The notes under the pieces: model-generated | Databases searched by the model: none | What the model saw: only the letters and a program-made list of their open reading frames with translations | Told to the model about the DNA's origin: nothing | Shown here: positions 17,969-26,221 of the stretch, piece by piece | Layout of the letters: the number at the start of each line of letters is the position of its first letter | Position numbering within the stretch: position 1 is the first letter of the stretch | NCBI RefSeq assembly: GCF_002197845.1 | Contig: NZ_NIDE01000004.1 | Span: 62,001-126,000 of the forward strand | Origin: Fimbriiglobus ruber | GTDB taxonomy: Bacteria > Planctomycetota > Planctomycetia > Gemmatales > Gemmataceae | Direction of reading: 5' to 3' | DNA length: 64,000 bases | Program-made: the position numbers and the translations under genes

Positions 17969-19087
17969 ATGACGCCGCCCACGCACCCGCTCGTCCGCTG
18001 GTTCTTGCGGCCGCAACCGCCGGCCGGCGAGTGGCGGCTGCGCGGCGTCGGCTCTCGGGCGCGGGGTCGAGCGAAGAGAGCGGTTCTTGCGGGCGTGGCG
18101 GTGGTCGCGGTCCTCGTCCTGGGGATGAATGTCGTCCTGGATACTGCCCGACCCGAGTGGCACGACCCCGAGATCTGGCACCGCATCAAGCAACTCCGCG
18201 GTGAGACGGCCGCAACCGGCTCTCACGCACGTCCGCTAGTCGTCGCACTCGGAAGTTCGCGGTCCCAGATGGGGTTCAATCCCGCGCGGATGGGGTTCGA
18301 CGACGACCCGGCGGGACCGCGGATTTACAACCTCTCCCAGGCCGGATGTGGGCCGGTTCACGAAGTGGTGAACCTGAAACGGCTGCTCGACGCGGGCGCG
18401 ACGCCGGACTATTTGCTCGTCGAAATCCTGCCCCCGGTCCTGGCCGGAAATGGGCCGGTGGAAAAAGTGTTTGCGCCTGAAAAACTCGGCGCGGCCGACC
18501 TGCCCCGGGTGCTTCCGTACTGCGAACACCCGCGCGACCTGTTGGCGGCGTGGCTCGCGGCGCGGGTGAACCCGTGGTACTCGCTCCGCATCTCCCTGAT
18601 GAGCCACTGGGGCGCGGGCAGCACGATGCCGTGGCAGTGGCGGACGGACTTTCTCTGGAAGCAGATGAAAGAACACGGCTGGATGCCGTACTTTTTCACC
18701 GAAATTCCACCAGGGCAGCGGAAAGAGGGGATCGATAAAGCCAGTGGGCAGTACGTCCCGTACTTCGCCGACTTCCGCATCGCGCCGTTGCCGGATCGAG
18801 CGTACCGGGACTTGCTCGCCTTGTGTCGGGCTCGTGGCATACCCGTCGCGTTTTACGTGATGCCCGAATCGCCGACGTTCCGCGGCTGGTATCCACCCGC
18901 GGCCCGGGAACGAATCCGTTCGTATTACCGAGAGTTGGGCGTCCCGGTGTTCGATGCGTCGGATTGGATCGGCGACGAGACGATGTTCGCCGACGGCCAC
19001 CATCTCATGCGACACGGGGCGACCGCGTTCAGCGAGCGGTTCGGTCGGGAGTGTGTCGGCCCGTGGATCCGCAACGGGGGACGGTGA
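17969..19087 (+). CDS. SGNH-like protein 4 of 4
   Basis: I prefer ATG 17969 because its N-terminus (MTPPTHPLVRWF) resembles the others; an upstream GTG at 17948 is possible. The anchor is AVLAGVAVVAVLVLGMNVVL. The SGNH blocks are VALGSSRSQMGF (Ser 96-97), YNLSQAGCGPVHE and FADGHHLMRHGA. The MPESPTFRGWYPP block is conserved. The gap to paralogue 3 is only about 80 bases, so it belongs to the same operon. With a single MBOAT and four SGNH proteins the operon is unusually rich in the transferase or esterase side. Confidence 0.75.
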   Translation: MTPPTHPLVRWFLRPQPPAGEWRLRGVGSRARGRAKRAVLAGVAVVAVLVLGMNVVLDTARPEWHDPEIWHRIKQLRGETAATGSHARPLVVALGSSRSQMGFNPARMGFDDDPAGPRIYNLSQAGCGPVHEVVNLKRLLDAGATPDYLLVEILPPVLAGNGPVEKVFAPEKLGAADLPRVLPYCEHPRDLLAAWLAARVNPWYSLRISLMSHWGAGSTMPWQWRTDFLWKQMKEHGWMPYFFTEIPPGQRKEGIDKASGQYVPYFADFRIAPLPDRAYRDLLALCRARGIPVAFYVMPESPTFRGWYPPAARERIRSYYRELGVPVFDASDWIGDETMFADGHHLMRHGATAFSERFGRECVGPWIRNGGR

Positions 19088-19130
19088 CGGCTACTCATTT
19101 CGAAGTGAAACCGCCGGGAGTTAAGATTGC

Positions 19131-19179
19131 AACCCCGTCGGCCCCGCGGGGTCTCAAGACCCGCGGGGCCGACGGGGTT
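19131..19179. terminator. 20-bp perfect GC-rich hairpin, probable operon terminator
   Basis: AACCCCGTCGGCCCCGCGGG at 19131-19150 is exactly complementary to 19160-19179, with a nine-base loop. It lies about 45 bases after the last SGNH gene. There is no T-run, so it is either a rho-assisted end or a dispersed palindrome; it also separates that operon from a minus-strand gene. Confidence 0.55.
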
Positions 19180-19237
19180 GACCGCCCGGCGAAGAGGCGT
19201 CCTTCGAGGAAGCTCTCGCCCGGTCTATCGGGCTCGG

Positions 19238-19579
19238 TTACCTGCTCTCTTTGGTTTCCTTAATGTTCGCTTGTTCCAAGCTAATCTCTATCTCCAGACG
19301 TCTCGCTTTGACTTTGAGTGTACTCAACTCGGTTCCCCTTGCAGCCGCTTTGCGGGCCGTAGCCACCTCCTCGTATTTCTTCAGCGCGTCCAAAGTCTTC
19401 TTGTAGAGCGCGATTCGATCGGACTCTTTCTCGGCGGCATCCAGTTCCGCCTTGAGCAGGGACATCCTTGCTGCTAAGTGGTCCGTTTCGCAAATAACGT
19501 CCGCGTTGGTTAGATGCCGTCGAAAGGCCGCCAGTGTATCTTGGTTGGTGGTCCAGTTTTCAGGGTCCACTATATTCAT
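19238..19579 (-). CDS. Small hypothetical coiled-coil protein
   Basis: Start placed at the ATG at 19579 (MNIVDPENW); a GTG 24 bases upstream is an alternative. The product of about 113 residues is polar, with a Lys/Glu/Leu-rich middle (LKAELDAAEKESDRIALYKKTLDALKKYEEVATARKA shows heptad-like Leu spacing) that should be helical or coiled coil. No family is recognised. The gene is AT-richer than its surroundings, which makes it stand out as possibly acquired. It converges on the SGNH operon and its hairpin. Confidence 0.5.
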   Translation of the reverse strand: MNIVDPENWTTNQDTLAAFRRHLTNADVICETDHLAARMSLLKAELDAAEKESDRIALYKKTLDALKKYEEVATARKAAARGTELSTLKVKARRLEIEISLEQANIKETKESR

Positions 19580-19654
19580 TGCAGGTTTTGTGAGCGGAAG
19601 CACTAGCTTATGTGACAGCTAACGATTGATCGCATTTCCGAAAGGACATGAGCG

Positions 19655-20641
19655 ATGGAGTACGTGCGGCTCGGGAAGTCCGGTATGAAGGTTTCCCGCA
19701 TTTGCCTGGGGTGCATGAGCTACGGGGTGCCCGAGCGCGGCACCCACCCGTGGTCGCTGGACGAGGCGGCGAGCCGGCCGTTCATCAAGCAGGCGCTCGA
19801 CGCGGGGATCAACTTCTTCGACACCGCGAACGTCTACTCGGACGGCACCAGCGAGGAGATCGTCGGCCGGGCGTTGAAAGAATTCGCCCGGCGGGACGAG
19901 ATCGTCCTCGCGACCAAGGTTCACGGGCCGATGCGGAAAGACCCGAACGGCCGCGGTCTCTCCCGCAAGGCGGTCCTCACCGAGATCGACGCGAGCCTCC
20001 GCCGCCTCGGTACGGACTACGTCGACCTGTACCAGATCCACCGCTGGGACTACGAAACGCCGATCGAGGAGACGCTGGAAGCCCTGCACGACGTGGTGAA
20101 AGCCGGAAAAGCTCGGTACATCGGTGCCTCGTCCATGTACGCCTGGCAGTTCTGCAAGGCTCTTTACGTAGCCGACCTTCACGGATGGACGCGGTTCGTC
20201 TCAATGCAGAACCATTACAATCTGCTCTACCGTGAGGAAGAACGCGAGATGTCCGGCCTCTGTGCCGCCGAGGGGATCGGCGTCATCCCCTGGAGCCCGT
20301 TGGCGCGCGGGAAGCTGGCCCGGCCGTGGCAAGAGGGGGCGTCGACCGAGCGGGCCGCCACGGACGAATTCGGGAAGACGCTTTACGCCAAGACCCAGGA
20401 CGCCGACCGGTTGGTGGTCGACCGCGTGGGCGAGGTCGCGGTTGCCCGCGGCGTCCCGCAATCCCAGGTCGCCCTCGCGTGGCTGCTTCAAAAATCTGTC
20501 GTCACGTCCCCGATCGTCGGGGCGACCAAACCGCAGCACCTGGACGACGCGGTAGCCGCGCTGGCCGTGAAACTGTCGCCCGACGAGGTGGCGAAGTTGG
20601 AGGAGCCGTATACGCCTCACCCCGTCCTGGGTTTTGCGTGA
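19655..20641 (+). CDS. Aldo/keto reductase
   Basis: AAAGGA lies nine bases before ATG 19655. The 328-residue NADPH-dependent TIM-barrel enzyme has the full catalytic tetrad: Asp 56 and Tyr 61 in FFDTANVYSDG, Lys 88 in LATKVHG and His 129 in LYQIHRWD. The cofactor-binding C-terminal loop (SPIVGATKPQHLDDAVAAL) is present. The LGCMSYG N-terminus and length match the AKR11/12-type general stress or sugar-aldehyde reductases. No operon partner is evident, so the substrate is open. Confidence 0.92.
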   Translation: MEYVRLGKSGMKVSRICLGCMSYGVPERGTHPWSLDEAASRPFIKQALDAGINFFDTANVYSDGTSEEIVGRALKEFARRDEIVLATKVHGPMRKDPNGRGLSRKAVLTEIDASLRRLGTDYVDLYQIHRWDYETPIEETLEALHDVVKAGKARYIGASSMYAWQFCKALYVADLHGWTRFVSMQNHYNLLYREEEREMSGLCAAEGIGVIPWSPLARGKLARPWQEGASTERAATDEFGKTLYAKTQDADRLVVDRVGEVAVARGVPQSQVALAWLLQKSVVTSPIVGATKPQHLDDAVAALAVKLSPDEVAKLEEPYTPHPVLGFA

Positions 20642-21366
20642 AGTATTGCGTAGCCGTTTCCGGCACCGACGACGGGTTGCGTTCCGACCGCCGGGACGTC
20701 GCGTCTCCACCTTCCTGCATCCCTTCGCTCCACCGGAGTTACCCGGCTTCGACGCGACTATGGATGCTCTGACTCCGAACGAGGATCCGGCCCGAGTTCG
20801 CGTCGCAGGCTTCGCTCCCCTACGCGCGACGCCGCGTAGGGCCAGGGCGCTTGGGGCCGGTCGTACCTCCGGACCGGATGTCGCCTCAGACCCGTGATGC
20901 CTTCCCTCGTCCGGTCTCCCTGCTTAAGTCCTGAACCGTCCGAACCGTCCGATCCGTCCGCCTCCGACCACCCCGGACCTTCCCGAGGGCCGTGTTTGGG
21001 CTTTGGCACTCGGGCTGACCGCGTGATCCGACGGGCACCATCTCCCGCCGCCACCCCTCTCGCGAGGTTCCGAGCGGACGTGGGGCTTCGCCGTTCCCGC
21101 GCAGGCTCGCCAAGGTCACAGGCCGAATCGAGTTCCCTTCCGTTGCGGACGGATCGCTCGCCTCCGGTTGCTCCCCATCCCGCCTCACGGCGACGCAGTT
21201 ACCTTCGGCTACGAGAAGCCCAACCGCCTCTCGACAGGGACTTGCACCCCGCTGGTTCGAGAACTATCACAGCGTGCCCTACGCCGACCACCTATTCGAG
21301 TGGCACGGCCGCGCCGCCGTACATATCATCCAGTTGGCTGTCAGTTCGGTCAGAGCGAGAGACGTT
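20642..21366 (+). other. Long non-coding, structured-looking region before prpB
   Basis: About 720 bases without a credible gene, although all frames are unusually open. It holds several short perfect hairpins, such as CCCTACGCG/CGCGTAGGG (20818-20826 with 20833-20841) and CCGGTC/GACCGG around 20856-20876, and phrases such as CTTCGGCTACGAGAAG and CAGGGACTTGCACCCC. The composition resembles a structured RNA or a degenerate dispersed repeat rather than random spacer. It lies upstream of the methylisocitrate lyase gene, so its 3' part may include that promoter. Confidence 0.45.
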
Positions 21367-22275
21367 ATGCCGGATTCGGCTTCTTCGCGACCACCCGCGA
21401 CCAATACCCCCGGCCGACGTTTACGAGACGCATGGGCGTCGGGGCCGGTCCTTTTGCCCGGCGTGTTCTGCCCCCTTGTGGCCAAGCTGGCCGAGCGCAT
21501 CGGGTTCCGGGCCGTGTACCTCTCGGGCGGCGCGCTTTCCGCGGCGACCGGCGTCCCGGACATCGGTTTACTCACACTCACCGAGTTCGTGGACGAAGCC
21601 CGGCGGATCGCCCGCGCGACACCTCTACCCCTTCTCTGTGACGCCGACACCGGGTTCGGCGAAGCCCTCAACGTGGAGCGAACGGTCCGGGAGTTCGAGG
21701 CCGCCGGTGCCGCAGGGATTCACCTCGAAGACCAGGAGATGCCGAAGCGGTGCGGCCACCTGACCGGTAAATCTCTCGTTCCGGCCGAAGCGATGGCCGC
21801 AAAGATCCGGGCGGCGACCGCTGCCCGGCGCGACCCCGACTTCGTGTTGATCGCGCGCACGGACGCCAGAAGCGTCTCGGGGTTCGACGACGCCGTCCAC
21901 CGCGCGCACCTCTACCTTGAGGCCGGCGCCGACGCGATCTTCCCGGAGGCGATGGAATCCGCCGAGGAGTTCGCCCGCTTCGCCCGCGAAGTCCCCGCCC
22001 CCCTCCTCGCGAACATGACCGAGTTCGGCCGCGGCCCGTTACTGGACGCCGCGGCCCTCGGGGACATGGGCTACAAGCTCGTGCTGTACCCGCTCACGGC
22101 GTTCCGGGTCGCGATGAAGGCCGCGCACGATACGCTCGCCCACCTCCACCGCGCCGGGCACCAGCGCGAGTCCGTACCGAACATGCTGACCCGCGCCGAA
22201 CTGTACGACCTGCTCGGATACACCACGTATGAAGCACGAGACCGGGCCTATTTTGCCGCAGATGAACGCAGATGA
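21367..22275 (+). CDS. prpB: Methylisocitrate lyase (isocitrate lyase/PEP mutase family)
   Basis: ATG 21367 gives a 302-residue protein of usual PrpB length. It shows GGALSAATGVPDIGLLT, the metal/substrate loop CDADTGFGEA, and the catalytic loop KRCGH at 127-131. ARTDARSV and FPEAMESAEEF complete the family pattern. PrpB splits 2-methylisocitrate into pyruvate and succinate in propionate breakdown. The citrate-synthase-type gene downstream supports this pathway; prpD is not in the window. The last residues (FAADERR) and the stop are encoded inside the left arm of a large inverted repeat, so the C-terminus may have been altered by that element. Confidence 0.85.
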   Translation: MPDSASSRPPATNTPGRRLRDAWASGPVLLPGVFCPLVAKLAERIGFRAVYLSGGALSAATGVPDIGLLTLTEFVDEARRIARATPLPLLCDADTGFGEALNVERTVREFEAAGAAGIHLEDQEMPKRCGHLTGKSLVPAEAMAAKIRAATAARRDPDFVLIARTDARSVSGFDDAVHRAHLYLEAGADAIFPEAMESAEEFARFAREVPAPLLANMTEFGRGPLLDAAALGDMGYKLVLYPLTAFRVAMKAAHDTLAHLHRAGHQRESVPNMLTRAELYDLLGYTTYEARDRAYFAADERR

Positions 22276-22387
22276 ACGCGGATCAGAGATAAACCGAGAG
22301 ATAAAAGGCAAATACTTACTTAATGCGGCAAATGAATTATGTCTGATCTCTTATCTCTGATCCGCGTTTATCTGCGTTCATCTGCGG
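22256..22387. repeat. Large imperfect inverted repeat, copy 1 of a dispersed family
   Basis: Arms of about 37 bases at 22256-22292 and 22351-22387 with one mismatch, each built of CCGCAGATGAACGCAGAT-type units followed by a GCGGATCAGAGAT segment. The left arm overlaps the end of prpB; the element fills the gap to the citrate synthase gene. The same word set recurs at 43484-43583. Confidence 0.85.
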
Positions 22388-22411
22388 CGAAACATTCTTG
22401 AGGATCTCTCC

Positions 22412-23560
22412 ATGAGCGCGTCCGCACCGAGTCAAGCCACGTATTCTCCCGGGTTAGAGGGAGTCGTTGCCGGTGAGACGGCCATCTCGACCGTCGAGGG
22501 GGGCTTGCGCTACCGCGGCTACGCGGTCGGCGAGCTGGCCGAGAAGACGTCGTTCGATGAGGTGGCGTACCTGCTACTCAACGACGACCTGCCGACGGCC
22601 GGGGAATTGAAGGAATTTCAATCGCGGGTCGCGGCCGCCCGCCTCCTGCCGGAGCCGGTGCGGCAGTTGCTCGGGGCGTTGCCGGCCGGGGCCGCGCCGC
22701 TCGACGCCCTGCGGACGGCCGTGAGCGCGCTCGCCTCCTTCGACCCGGAAACCGCCGACAACTCGCGGGACGCGAATCGGCGGAAAGCGGAGCGGTTGCT
22801 CGCGCAGATGCCGGTCGTAATCGCGGACCATTACCGACTGAGCAAAGGGTTGCAGCCGGTCGCGGCGAAAGCAGACCTGTCCCACTCGGCCAACTTCCTC
22901 TACATGCTGCGCGGGACGGAGCCGACGGCCGACGAGGTCCGGGCGCTCGACATCTCCATGATCCTGTACGCCGAACACGAGTTCAACGCGAGTACGTTCA
23001 CCGCCCGCGTGATCGTGTCCACACTGTCGGACTTGCACGCGGCGGTCACGGGCGCGATCGGCGCACTCAAGGGCGCGCTCCACGGCGGCGCGAACGAGAA
23101 GGTGATGGACGTGGTCCGTGCCGCGGGCAACCCGGCGACGGCCGAGCAGTGGACGCGGGCCGCCCTCGCCCGCAAGGAGCGCATCATGGGCTTCGGCCAC
23201 CGCGTCTACAAAGCGGGCGACGTTCGGGCGGGCATCCTCAAGCCGATCGCGCGGCGGGCGGCGGCGGCCGCCGGGCCGGAATACGTCGCGTGGGAGGAGA
23301 CGGCCGAGGTGATTGAAGGGGTGATCGGCCGAGAGAAGAACATGTTCCCGAACCTCGACTGGCCGGCCGGCCGGCTCTACCACTCGCTGCACCTCGATAT
23401 CCCGATCTACACGCCGATGTTCGCGATGGCGCGGATCGCCGGCTGGGCCGCCCACGTGATCGAGCAACTCGACCACAACCGACTCATCCGCCCCCGCTCG
23501 ATTTACAACGGCCCGGCCCCGCGCGACGTGCGGCCCATTTCCGAACGAGGTTCGGCGTAG
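22412..23560 (+). CDS. prpC: 2-methylcitrate synthase / citrate synthase
   Basis: A 382-residue short-type citrate synthase with SVEGGLRYRGY-like start (STVEGGLRYRGYAV), the catalytic blocks ALHGGANEKVM and MGFGHRVYKAGDVRA (both active His), and NLDWPAGRLYHSLHLDIPIYTPMFAMARIAGW with the catalytic Asp. The C-terminal RPRSIYNGP is standard. The adjacent prpB suggests that it makes 2-methylcitrate from propionyl-CoA and oxaloacetate, but sequence alone does not exclude a role as the main citrate synthase. The two genes are separated by an inverted repeat, so co-transcription is not certain. Confidence 0.85.
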   Translation: MSASAPSQATYSPGLEGVVAGETAISTVEGGLRYRGYAVGELAEKTSFDEVAYLLLNDDLPTAGELKEFQSRVAAARLLPEPVRQLLGALPAGAAPLDALRTAVSALASFDPETADNSRDANRRKAERLLAQMPVVIADHYRLSKGLQPVAAKADLSHSANFLYMLRGTEPTADEVRALDISMILYAEHEFNASTFTARVIVSTLSDLHAAVTGAIGALKGALHGGANEKVMDVVRAAGNPATAEQWTRAALARKERIMGFGHRVYKAGDVRAGILKPIARRAAAAAGPEYVAWEETAEVIEGVIGREKNMFPNLDWPAGRLYHSLHLDIPIYTPMFAMARIAGWAAHVIEQLDHNRLIRPRSIYNGPAPRDVRPISERGSA

Positions 23561-23656
23561 GGCACGCTATCTGCCTGCCGTCACTCCCCGCGGCAGAGGC
23601 GATACCCCGCCGACGCGACCACCACTCAGCACAACGTGTTGCAGGACGGCATACCC

Positions 23657-23770
23657 ATGAGCGACAAGAAATACTGCGACCTGTGCGGTGAGACGTACGA
23701 CGACGGCAACCCGACGATGTGCCGGTGTGCAACCTGTAGTTCTGCTATCGCGGCGACTCCGAGTGTATGA
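23657..23770 (+). CDS. Very small zinc-ribbon-like protein (37 residues)
   Basis: ATG 23657 opens a 37-codon frame with six Cys arranged as YCDLCGETY, then MCRCATCSS, that is CxxC plus CxCxxC, a compact zinc knuckle or ribbon. GGACGG lies nine bases upstream. Such a Cys pattern is unlikely by chance in so short a frame, but there is no long homologous domain to confirm it. It could be a metal-binding microprotein. Its stop is about 70 bases before a pair of long direct repeats. Confidence 0.45.
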   Translation: MSDKKYCDLCGETYDDGNPTMCRCATCSSAIAATPSV

Positions 23771-23837
23771 GATACACGGGGCGTTTGGCAGCCAACCAAC
23801 CTGTGGAACTCCCCGTGGCGAGGCCGTCGAGCGGTGA

Positions 23838-23969
23838 CGCCGGGGAGCATTTTTTGCATTTATTGCGCTAAAACCCCCGTTTTGGGACCGGCGCATCTCC
23901 GCGACTACCGAACCGTGGCGCCGGGGAGCATTTTTTGCATTTATTGCGCTAAAACCCCCGTTTTGGGAC
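23838..23969. repeat. Two perfect 51-nt direct repeats with a 30-nt spacer
   Basis: Positions 23838-23888 and 23919-23969 are identical. Each copy starts CGCCGGGGAGCATTTTTTGC and ends in a small hairpin AAAAC-CCCC-GTTTT. The bases just before each copy are also similar. No coding function is visible. Confidence 0.9.
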
Positions 23970-24166
23970 TGGTAGGTCGCCACAGTCATCGAGGCAGTCG
24001 GGTGGGGAAAGTATTTCCTGCTGAACGCCTGGAAACCAGGTCTGCGGAAAATTCACGTCAGACCAATGAGGCGGGCGCCGATAAGCCCGGGAATCCCAAT
24101 CCGTAAGGATTCGTTAACGTGTGCCGCGAGTTTTCACGAAATCGCTTTCGTGGACGGCGTGGCGGC

Positions 24167-24196
24167 TTGACCGCGTTTGGGCCTTCTCCGTAAGGT
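24167..24196 (+). promoter_or_regulatory. Promoter candidate for the His-rich membrane protein
   Basis: TTGACC at 24167-24172 and TAAGGT at 24191-24196 are 18 bases apart, about 57 bases before ATG 24253. The -10 is a weak match. Confidence 0.3.
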
Positions 24197-24252
24197 CTAA
24201 GCGTAGTCTTCCGCCGCGGTAGAATTTTTGAGGCACAGTGGGAAACCCGGAC

Positions 24253-25032
24253 ATGCAGTTCATTGTCCCCGATGTCCTTTCTGCCGCCCGGGGATTGTCG
24301 TTCGGCGCGACCGGGTTTCTGGCTCTCGTCGGCTTGTTGCTCTGGGCGGTCGGGTGGCGGTGGCACCGCTTCTGGGTCGTGTTCGGCATCACGCTCTCGG
24401 CCGGGGTACTCGGGTTGGGGGCGGGCCAGGCGGCCGGCGGCCAGGTGATGGTCGTCGGGGTGCTGGTGGCGGTGTCGGCCGGGATGCTCGCTCTGGAACT
24501 GGCCAAGGTCCTTTCGTTCGCGACCGGCGGGACGGCCGCGTGGGTGGCCGCGCAAGCGGTGCTTCCGCAAGCCCACGAACTCTGGGCGGTGTTCATGGCC
24601 GGCGGACTGATCGGCGTCGTGCTGTACCGCCTGTGGACGATGCTGTGTACCAGCTTCGTGGGCGTCGTGGTCGCGTGGCACGCCCTCATCACCGCGGTCG
24701 ACCAACTCGCCCCGTTCAACGCCCCGACGTGGGTCGGCGACCACGCCGCAGCCCTGAACGGCGGGGTCGTCGCGGTGACGCTCCTGGGAGTCCTGGTCCA
24801 GGTCAAAACGTCCCCGCCCGCGGAAGGAACTGCGGGTACGGCCGAGGATGACCACCACGACCACGACGAACATCACGGTCACGACGATCACGACAGTCAC
24901 GATGACCACGGCCACGACCATCACGACAAACATCACCACGACGATCACGGCCACGACGGCCACGGGAAGTCGCATAAACAGGTCAAAGGCTCGTGGCTGG
25001 GCCGGATGGTTCACGGGCGCAAGGCCGCGTAA
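24253..25032 (+). CDS. Polytopic membrane protein with a long His/Asp-rich C-terminal tail
   Basis: ATG 24253 (MQFIVPDVLSAARG) is preferred over an upstream GTG at 24238. The first 195 residues hold about six to seven hydrophobic segments rich in Gly/Ala (LALVGLLLWAVGW, VVVAWHALITAVDQL), resembling small integral-membrane families of unknown role. Residues of about 195-245 are a cluster of almost only His and Asp (DHHDHDEHHGHDDHD and so on), then a basic end (KQVKGSWLGRMVHGRKAA). Such tails bind Zn, Ni, Co or Cu in transporters and chaperones, so a metal storage or sensing role is plausible. No transporter signature is seen. Confidence 0.7.
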   Translation: MQFIVPDVLSAARGLSFGATGFLALVGLLLWAVGWRWHRFWVVFGITLSAGVLGLGAGQAAGGQVMVVGVLVAVSAGMLALELAKVLSFATGGTAAWVAAQAVLPQAHELWAVFMAGGLIGVVLYRLWTMLCTSFVGVVVAWHALITAVDQLAPFNAPTWVGDHAAALNGGVVAVTLLGVLVQVKTSPPAEGTAGTAEDDHHDHDEHHGHDDHDSHDDHGHDHHDKHHHDDHGHDGHGKSHKQVKGSWLGRMVHGRKAA

Positions 25033-25067
25033 CTCGTTGATACCCGCCCGACAGCCGGTGCCGCGAT

Positions 25068-26114
25068 CTACTCCAAGCGGACGGGATTTTCGAGCAGACG
25101 AATAGTGCCTTTGTCGGCGTCCAGTTCGACTAACCCGCCGTGCGGCAACGTCGCGTTTCGCGGGGTGTGCCCCACGGGGTAGTTCATGAGTACCGGCACT
25201 TTACTGCCTTTGAAATACTCCCGAAGCACGCGATCGATGTCTTTCTCTTCGCCTGGTTCCTTGCTCGTGAAGCTCCCGAGTACCACGCCCGCGACCACGT
25301 CGAGCGCGCCCGCCAGCCGGAGTTGAGACAGCATCCGGTCGACCCGGTACGGGGCCTCATGCACGTCTTCGATGAACAGGATGACGCCCTTCGGCTGCAG
25401 CGCGTACTTCGTCCCCCACGTCGCGCAGATCAGGCTCAGATTGCCGCCGAGTAAGCGCCCCCGGGCAACCCCGCCGACCAGCGCCGCGGGCTTGGAGTCG
25501 GGCGGGATCGCGACGGTGTAGCCGGTCTCGCCTTTCTTGTACTGGTCGGCGAACACGGCCCGCCGGAACGAGGCGCCCGCGAAGGCGTGCTGGGGCTTGT
25601 CCTCTTCCCACAAGTCCCGCGCCGGCATCGGCGAGTGGAACGTGACGAGTTTCACTTCGCGGGCGATGGCCAGGTGCAGGGCGGTCAGGTCGGAGTAGCC
25701 GGTGATGATCTTCGGGTCTTTCCGCAGGGCGGCGTAGTCGATGCGGTCGATGATCCGGGTGAGGCCATACCCGCCGCGGGAGGGGAAGATCGCCCGCACC
25801 TTCGGGTCGCGGATCATCACGTTTAATTCGGCCGCCCGCTCGTCGTCGGTCCCGCCGAGATAACCGCTCCGCCGCTGACCGATTCCCTCCGGGATCAAGA
25901 CGTGATACCCGTCCTTTTCCAGTCTCTTGGCGTAGATCTGGAGCAAATCGAGTTCGGCCGGGGCTGCGGGAGCCACGAAGGCGATCGTGTCGCCCGGCTT
26001 CAACGCGGCCGGCCGGAGCCATTCCGCATCTCCCTTGAGTTCCTGAGCCGAGGCGACCGGGGATAAGACCGACAGGATAATGACCACACCAACCGACCAA
26101 CGCGCGAAAAACAT
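25068..26114 (-). CDS. LD-carboxypeptidase (peptidase S66), exported
   Basis: Start set at ATG 26114: AGGAG is just upstream and the first 24 residues form a signal peptide (FFARWSVGVVIILSVLSPVASA). The mature enzyme shows the S66 pattern: LKPGDTIAFVAPA, RGGYGLTRIIDRIDY, the nucleophile in ITGYSDLTALHLAI, GRLLGGNLSL, LFIEDVHEAPYRVDRML and MNYPVGHTPRNATLPHG, with Glu and His completing the Ser-Glu-His triad. S66 enzymes trim the terminal D-residue from murein tetrapeptides or degrade microcin-like peptides. Export suits peptidoglycan recycling. It is divergent from the SNF2 helicase gene. Confidence 0.88.
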   Translation of the reverse strand: MFFARWSVGVVIILSVLSPVASAQELKGDAEWLRPAALKPGDTIAFVAPAAPAELDLLQIYAKRLEKDGYHVLIPEGIGQRRSGYLGGTDDERAAELNVMIRDPKVRAIFPSRGGYGLTRIIDRIDYAALRKDPKIITGYSDLTALHLAIAREVKLVTFHSPMPARDLWEEDKPQHAFAGASFRRAVFADQYKKGETGYTVAIPPDSKPAALVGGVARGRLLGGNLSLICATWGTKYALQPKGVILFIEDVHEAPYRVDRMLSQLRLAGALDVVAGVVLGSFTSKEPGEEKDIDRVLREYFKGSKVPVLMNYPVGHTPRNATLPHGGLVELDADKGTIRLLENPVRLE

Positions 26115-26182
26115 TCGACCAGCTCCTGAGGTGTTAACGGGCTGTTCCAAGATCCCACGCCGCACGCCCGCGGGCAACGCGC

Positions 26183-26215
26183 GGTTTTCGAAAACCGTAC
26201 TCCGGTTCGTATAAT
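26183..26215 (+). promoter_or_regulatory. Promoter with palindromic operator candidate; leaderless start
   Basis: A consensus TATAAT at 26210-26215 ends only six bases before the ATG at 26222, so transcription would begin at or near the start codon. Over the -35 position lies a 14-bp perfect palindrome GGTTTTCGAAAACC (26183-26196), a good size for a dimeric repressor site. Confidence 0.45.
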
Positions 26216-26221
26216 TCGCGC

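Noticed and set aside
20642-21366. Group II intron or transposase remnant
   Set aside because: No reverse transcriptase, transposase or terminal repeats are recognisable, and I cannot identify a domain V; left as an unassigned structured region.
23838-23969. CRISPR array
   Set aside because: Only two repeats, each 51 bases, with one 30-base spacer and no cas genes nearby.
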